Part shown: piece by piece, positions 63,086 to 64,000 of the stretch
Layout of the letters: each line of letters starts with the position of its first letter
Position numbering within the stretch: position 1 is the first letter of the stretch
The notes under the pieces: generated by a model
Told to the model about the DNA's origin: nothing
What the model saw: the letters and a program-made list of their open reading frames with translations, nothing else
The model's database searches: none
Made by a program: the position numbers and the translations under genes
Assembly: GCA_016630955.3 (NCBI GenBank)
Contig: CM050000.1
Coordinates: 496,001-560,000, forward strand
DNA length: 64,000 nt
Origin: Didymella arachidicola
Lineage: Eukaryota > Ascomycota > Dothideomycetes > Pleosporales > Didymellaceae
Reading direction: 5' to 3'

Positions 63086-64000
63086 ATGGACTCTCGACTG
63101 GAGAAAGGGCCTGTGTGCGGCGTCGAGAACTGTCGATCACGCTTGTACGAGGAGGGCGAAGATGGCTTTCGCTACTGCCAAAACGGACATCAACAGTTTG
63201 TGAGCATTGCCTGGAAGTCAATCAACTCAATCGGTTGACAGTTCACAGGGTCTGGTGCGTGCCACGGAGGACGACGACGACTTCACGCTTGCGACCACAA
63301 CCAGAACGCGCAAGAAGAAAGACACAGATGACCAAATCAAGCTAGCTAAGCGTGAGCCTCAAGAACCTACCCAACATTGGCATCACCCTCACAACATGAA
63401 CCAGACTTCAGTGGGAGGCAGGGTCTCGATTTATTTTTCAAGAGCCTGCAACTCATCTTGCGACACCAATTGTGGTATTTGATCAAGGAGAAGGGGCTCC
63501 CAGAAGAATTAGAACTAATCACTCTGGATCTTTGGGCCCTTCGAATCGCTCAATTTGGCGACCGAATAGCGAGCGACAGCCGCACCGACTCCCAGTCTCA
63601 GTCACAGGTCTTCAGTACCCTGGAAACAGATGAAGAGGAGACTGATGATGCGAGAGGCACATTTCGAACACCCAGGGAGCGAGACAAGAAGCTCAGCAGT
63701 GTGCCAAATCTGCTTGACACTCTAGCGTTGTGCTACCTGGGTATGCTAACACTGAGGTTGCCCATCACTCCCGGAGATATTTATCATTGGGCGACTGAAG
63801 AGAAGCTGGCATATAGGGGAGCCATCAAGCTTTTGCCTCTACCGATGCGAGATCGCTTGCCGCCATCCTACCATGCCACCCTGAACCCGAATGCACTCCT
63901 GAGGTTCAAGCGGTTCTTTGCGGTAGTCACAGATCTGCAAGTTAGCTTCACGAACGATTACAAGATTAGTTGGCCGCCACTTAATCATCGTCTCCTGTTA
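63086..64000 (+). CDS. rrn7: RNA polymerase I initiation factor RRN7 (TAF1B-like), 3' end cut
   Basis: Exons 63086..63199, 63249..63351 and 63405..64000+ (49- and 53-bp introns) run off the right edge. The N-terminal zinc ribbon is C-x4-C ... C-x3-H in VCGVENCRSRLYEEGEDGFR then YCQNGHQQF. After an acidic/Lys linker (RATEDDDDFTLAT, RTRKKKDTDDQ) the TFIIB-like cyclin region starts with HFSGRQGLDLFFKSLQLILR, then HQLWYLIKEKGLPEELELIT and DLWALRIAQFG. This is the Rrn7/TAF1B family, part of the core factor that recruits RNA polymerase I to ribosomal DNA. The joint with CAC (His) at intron 2 restores the family start of the cyclin domain. Only about 271 residues are visible. Confidence 0.88.

Overview
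This window is a stretch of nuclear DNA from a filamentous ascomycete (Pezizomycotina). The guess of Dothideomycetes is an inference from gene family types, not a proof. The evidence is dense genes on both strands, GT-AG introns mostly 42-110 bp long, and a fungal gene set: CYP61 C-22 sterol desaturase, an AreB-type GATA factor, a fungal-type phospholipase D, a GH43 arabinanase, a Kex2-site repeat protein and F-box-like LPxEIRNxIY proteins. Exon junctions were worked out by eye from splice signals, frame and family conservation.

Layout. 1-8 kb: the 3' part of an unknown gene, phospholipase D, a secreted GH43 enzyme, and a short-chain dehydrogenase broken by an in-frame TAG. 8.8-14 kb: replicative helicase subunit MCM3 and an F-box-like protein. 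14.5-17.2 kb: a fragmentary coiled-coil exon and a large protein resembling the OTT_1508-like deaminases. 17.9-25 kb: an old head-to-tail duplication of a two-gene unit (a minus-strand zinc-finger-type gene divergent from a plus-strand C2H2/ankyrin gene). All four members carry premature stops, mostly where Gln codons (CAA/CAG) would fit. A degenerate tandem repeat follows. 25.8-34.2 kb: SRP68, a mitochondrial PPR protein, and an areB-like GATA factor preceded by a 22-bp minisatellite. 34.8-37.9 kb: three short coiled-coil genes. 38-47.2 kb: an RBM26-like CCCH/RRM protein, elongation factor 2, a secreted Kex2-site repeat precursor, and ATP synthase subunit 9. 48-64 kb: a P-loop sulfotransferase-like protein, an F-box-like protein, PMS1, ERG5, CTK2, VPS52, eIF5A and the 5' part of RRN7.

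Most of the window is housekeeping: replication (MCM3), mismatch repair (PMS1), translation (EF2, eIF5A), secretion and Golgi traffic (SRP68, VPS52), mitochondria (PPR, ATP9), transcription (CTK2, RRN7) and sterol synthesis (ERG5). These are scattered, as usual in ascomycetes, and do not form one pathway. The accessory parts worth attention are the Kex2-site repeat precursor at 44.5-45.2 kb, the duplicated and decayed zinc-finger/ankyrin locus at 17.9-25 kb, and the deaminase-like gene beside it. The repeated CAA/CAG to TAA/TAG pattern is what past repeat-induced point mutation (CpA to TpA) would leave, but that cause is inferred.
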